Of a stretch of 64,000 bases of DNA, positions 61,325 through 64,000 are shown piece after piece (the stretch's first letter is position 1; each line of letters opens with the position of its first letter). The position numbers and the translations under genes are program-made. The stretch comes from an uncultured Lutibacter sp. (GTDB taxonomy: Bacteria; Bacteroidota; Bacteroidia; Flavobacteriales; Flavobacteriaceae): positions 176,341 to 240,340 of the forward strand of contig NZ_CANLZZ010000003.1 of assembly GCF_947495725.1 (NCBI RefSeq). The letters run 5' to 3'. Under the pieces are notes generated by a model. That model ran no database searches and had not been told where the DNA came from. It saw only the letters and a program-made list of their open reading frames with translations.

Positions 61325-62179
61325 TTATTTGTAGCTATTTAATTTAAATTTAACACTGTCATTTGTAGTTTTTTGAGCCAAAATAGCAATTGATTTTTCC
61401 GATAACTGCAATACCCTTGGATATCCCCCTGTAGTTTGAGAATCTTTCATTAAAATTATTAACTTTCCTTCTGGAGTTAATTGAATAGTTCCGGGAATAA
61501 CCGGACTTGTTATCATAGAAATTGAATGTTTTAAAACTGTTTCACGAAGCCTATAACCCATTCTATTATTTTTACTCGAAACATTAAATTTGGTTGAAAG
61601 TAATTTATTTTGTTGTTGCTTGGAAAACATATCATATTCAGGCCCAGGGAAAACTTCTAGAATATCAGTTTCAAAAAAAGGTGTTTGATTGGTTAAAATT
61701 CCTTTAGAATCAAAGCTTTTAAAATTTTGAATAGAAATAGCAATTCTGTCATTTTTATTTAATTTCATTCTACTAGTAATCCCCGCGTAATAGGATTTAC
61801 TATTTAAAATATTTTCTTCCAAAAAACCTCCTAAAACGGCCAAATAACATCTAAACCCAGTTATTAAAATACCAAATGATAGTACGTCCCCTTTATTTAT
61901 AGTGTATACCTTATTATTTAAAATTGAAACGTTATTTATTTTAGGAGAAATATTAGCACCAGAAATTGCAATTTTTGTTGATACAAAAAATTCTAAGGTT
62001 GGACCTTGCATCGTAATCTCCATTACCGAATTAGTTAAATTATTATTCAGAAGTGAATTTGCAATATTAGCCGAAAATGAGTCCATTGTTCCAGCCAATG
62101 GTATTCCAAGTTGACGAAATCCAAACCTTCCTCTATCTTGTATACTTGAATATATTCCCGGTTTTAAAACTTTAATCAT
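61325..62179 (-). CDS. pxpC: 5-oxoprolinase subunit C
   Basis: This 284-residue protein is the PxpC (KipA, allophanate hydrolase subunit 2-like) component of ATP-dependent 5-oxoprolinase, which opens 5-oxoproline to glutamate. Family motifs are GIYSSIQDRGRFGFRQLGIP at the start, LEVFPGPEYDMF, SSKNNRMGYRLRE and the terminal SQTTGGYPRVLQ. It overlaps pxpB by 8 bases and completes the pxpABC set. Confidence 0.93.
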   Translation of the reverse strand: MIKVLKPGIYSSIQDRGRFGFRQLGIPLAGTMDSFSANIANSLLNNNLTNSVMEITMQGPTLEFFVSTKIAISGANISPKINNVSILNNKVYTINKGDVLSFGILITGFRCYLAVLGGFLEENILNSKSYYAGITSRMKLNKNDRIAISIQNFKSFDSKGILTNQTPFFETDILEVFPGPEYDMFSKQQQNKLLSTKFNVSSKNNRMGYRLRETVLKHSISMITSPVIPGTIQLTPEGKLIILMKDSQTTGGYPRVLQLSEKSIAILAQKTTNDSVKFKLNSYK

Positions 62180-62903
62180 TTATAAAATGCTTTTGTAAAT
62201 TAAATGTACCCATTTTACATTTCTCTTCAATTATTTCAAATTCATTAAATGAAACTGGGTAAAATTGAATGCAGTCACCAGTAGAAATTTCAATTGGCTT
62301 TTTTCTATTTATATTAAAAATATAAATGGGTGTTTTACCAATTATTTGCCATCCTCCTGGAGAGTTTTGAGGATAAATACCTGTTTGGCTACCTCCAATT
62401 CCAATAGATCCTTTTGGAACCACTAACCGAGGTTGAACTCTTCTCGGGAAATTTAACTTATCATTTAAACCGCCTAAATATAAAAACCCTGGTAAAAAAC
62501 CAATCCCATAAACTGTATATATTGCATTAGAATGTAATGCTATAATTTCCTCTTCATCTAATTGCATTTCGAATGAAATAAAATGGAGATCCATTCCAAA
62601 TATTTCATCGTAACAAACAGGGATTTTCCATAATATTTTGGATGTTTTTGTTTCTATTGAAACTGTTTCGTATATTTTTAAAAGTTCTTCTTTGAGTTGC
62701 TTAAACTCTATATTCAAATTATCGTACAAAACTAACATAGAGCTATATACGAAATTTATATCAATAATTTGTTTAATGTTTTTTTGTTTTATTCTTTCTG
62801 AAAAATCACAAATATCATTAAGTATTTCTTTTGAAATTACTTTTGGCCATTCAATTAAAATAGCATTTTCTCCATACTGTTTAAAAATAATATTGAATGG
62901 CAT
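62172..62903 (-). CDS. pxpB: 5-oxoprolinase subunit B
   Basis: This 243-residue protein is PxpB (KipI-like). It shows YGENAILIEWP at the start and the hallmark GIGFLPGFLYLGGLNDKLNF, RVQPRLVVPKGSIGIGGSQT and SPGGWQIIGKTP. It works with PxpC as the catalytic pair. In Bacillus the homologue inhibits the KinA kinase, but here the context is clearly metabolic. Between pxpA (8-base gap) and pxpC (overlap). Confidence 0.93.
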   Translation of the reverse strand: MPFNIIFKQYGENAILIEWPKVISKEILNDICDFSERIKQKNIKQIIDINFVYSSMLVLYDNLNIEFKQLKEELLKIYETVSIETKTSKILWKIPVCYDEIFGMDLHFISFEMQLDEEEIIALHSNAIYTVYGIGFLPGFLYLGGLNDKLNFPRRVQPRLVVPKGSIGIGGSQTGIYPQNSPGGWQIIGKTPIYIFNINRKKPIEISTGDCIQFYPVSFNEFEIIEEKCKMGTFNLQKHFIND

Positions 62904-62911
62904 TTTTTTAC

Positions 62912-63628
62912 TTATTTATTAAAATTAATAGCAATTTCATTAATAATTTTGTTAGCATTTTCAGTGTCTGAATGAATGCAAAATGTATCTGCTTTTATAA
63001 ACACTTTTTTACCAGAAATTGTTTTTACAAAATTATTTAGAAAAATATTAGAAATTTGATTTATCACATCCTTGGGTGAGTTTAAAACAGCATATTCTTT
63101 GTTTCTAGAAACTAAACTAAGATCGTTATTATAACTTCTATCTCCAAAAGCTTCAAAAATAACTGAAAAGCCCATTTTTTCTGCAATATTAGATATTACC
63201 GAATTATAAGGAACATATAGTTTTACATTTTTTTTATACTCGAAAATTGCGTCTAAAAAAAGTTTTGATAATTCGTTATTTTTAGCAATATCATTATACA
63301 AGGCTCCGTGAGGTTTTATATGGTTTAACATTCCTCCTTTTTCCAAAACGATAGACTCTACTAATTTTATTTGCCCTCGAATAGAATTTATAAATTCTAA
63401 TGAATCCATTTTTAGAGTTATACGTCCAAAATTATCCTTATCTGGATACGAAGGATGTGCCCCAATTTTAACACCATATTTAATGGCTAAATTAACAACG
63501 GTTTTTATAGTTTGAGCATTTCCGGCGTGTCCTCCACAAGCAATATTACAAGACTGAATAAAAGGCATTAAATGTTGTTCATTATTAATACCTTCTCCTA
63601 CATCACAATTTACATCTAACTTTTTCAT
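62912..63628 (-). CDS. pxpA: 5-oxoprolinase subunit A (LamB/YcsF family)
   Basis: This 238-residue protein is PxpA. The family motifs are LDVNCDVGEG at the N-terminus, SCNIACGGHAGN, KIGAHPSYPDKDNFGR and HIKPHGALYND, giving the metal and substrate residues of the TIM-like barrel. It overlaps the upstream transporter gene by 4 bases (ATGA type). Confidence 0.95.
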   Translation of the reverse strand: MKKLDVNCDVGEGINNEQHLMPFIQSCNIACGGHAGNAQTIKTVVNLAIKYGVKIGAHPSYPDKDNFGRITLKMDSLEFINSIRGQIKLVESIVLEKGGMLNHIKPHGALYNDIAKNNELSKLFLDAIFEYKKNVKLYVPYNSVISNIAEKMGFSVIFEAFGDRSYNNDLSLVSRNKEYAVLNSPKDVINQISNIFLNNFVKTISGKKVFIKADTFCIHSDTENANKIINEIAINFNK

Positions 63629-64000
63629 AATAATTCTAACACTTTTAGAACACTTTTAAAACCTAATACCAATGTTATAAAAATTACTATTGTTGATACT
63701 ACATTTTGAAATTTAGTATTTCTATATACACCTAAAACCGATGATTTGTTTACAATCCACAATAAAAACAAGGCCACAACAGGTAATAAAATTCCATTTG
63801 CTATTTGGGCGAACTTAATTACCTCAATGGGGTTTAATTCTAAAGATGAAAATAAAACTCCAGTAATCAATATCACAAACCAAACACTTCTAAATTTAAA
63901 AGATTTTAGTCCGCCATTCCAACCGAAGCAATTATTTGCAACAAATGAAGCAGCTAAAGGCGCCGTAATAGCAGATGTAATACCAGCAGCAAACATCCCA
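63625..64000 (-). CDS. Nramp-family divalent metal transporter-like protein, C-terminal end (partial)
   Basis: The frame runs to the window edge and shows only the last about 125 residues of a membrane protein: GMFAAGITSAITAPLAASFV followed by SVWFVILITGVLFSS, IANGILLPVVALFLLWIVN and a final segment FQNVVSTIVIFITLVLGF. This fits the last four segments of the Nramp-like transporters that often accompany pxp genes. It may carry a metal or perhaps oxoproline. The first methionine in view is internal, not a start. Confidence 0.82.
   Translation of the reverse strand, partial: GMFAAGITSAITAPLAASFVANNCFGWNGGLKSFKFRSVWFVILITGVLFSSLELNPIEVIKFAQIANGILLPVVALFLLWIVNKSSVLGVYRNTKFQNVVSTIVIFITLVLGFKSVLKVLELL

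Noticed and set aside
62172..62903. KipI-type kinase inhibitor
   Set aside because: The gene is embedded in pxpA-pxpB-pxpC with overlapping ends, so the 5-oxoprolinase role is far more likely.
17527..64000. tRNA or rRNA genes in intergenic regions
   Set aside because: No cloverleaf-like arms with T-loop GTTCRA or rRNA-like sequence were found by eye in any gap.

Overview
The window looks like chromosome from a low-GC member of the Bacteroidota, most likely a marine-type Flavobacteriaceae species; the genus cannot be fixed from sequence alone. Supporting signs are the very AT-rich DNA, promoters of the Bacteroidetes type (TTG, about 18 bases, TAnnTTTG), the lack of Shine-Dalgarno sequences, many lipoproteins and secreted proteins, and families typical of this group (DUF4252, fused branched-chain E1 dehydrogenase, VPS10/BNR proteins, GPR1/FUN34/YaaH acetate transporter). 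No rRNA, tRNA, CRISPR array or intact insertion sequence was seen.

Layout. 0-17.5 kb is mostly core: DUF4252 end, M1 aminopeptidase, XRE regulator, M14 carboxypeptidase, Lrp regulator, fused 2-oxoacid dehydrogenase E1, a PAS histidine kinase with a receiver-Crp fusion partner, an unknown helical protein, a pseudouridine synthase, two envelope lipoproteins, a TSUP exporter, small proteins, TlpA-like and thioredoxin proteins, a Bcr/CflA efflux pump and a methyltransferase. 17.5-25 kb looks acquired: an 820-base non-coding stretch with repeated cores, then an AraC regulator divergent from a six-gene operon of two royal-jelly (MRJP) family proteins, a monooxygenase, an OpuAC-like binding protein, a quinone reductase and a cupin, then a broken TolC gene. 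A Tat-exported TIM-barrel protein follows.

26.2-34.35 kb is the most unusual part. Five co-directional genes encode a TPR membrane protein, a small membrane protein, a caspase/alpha-beta hydrolase/TPR fusion, a TIR membrane protein and a multi-spanning membrane protein. Divergent from them lies a 94-residue protein made almost wholly of the octapeptide PKTGIxIE. I read this as a candidate membrane-tethered signalling or defence system; its function is inference.

34.6-64 kb holds a GH42-like glycosidase, a universal stress protein, a barrel protein with a lipoprotein, a TetR-ABC-HlyD-TolC export operon whose ABC subunit has degenerate catalytic motifs, a cold-shock protein, a ModF-like double ABC protein, a cation-chloride cotransporter, an acetate transporter, two EF-hand proteins, a 1093-residue BNR protein, MFS and DMT transporters, a DEAD/DEAH helicase and the pxpC-pxpB-pxpA 5-oxoprolinase genes with an Nramp-type transporter cut by the window end.

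A regulatory thread crosses the window. Palindromes TGA-N6-TCA, the half-site geometry of the Crp/FNR superfamily, sit before the kinase/receiver-Crp operon, just after it, before the universal stress gene and before the acetate transporter. In four cases the palindrome centre is 29.5 or 30.5 bases upstream of a -7-like element, which suggests a small regulon of the receiver-Crp protein encoded here.
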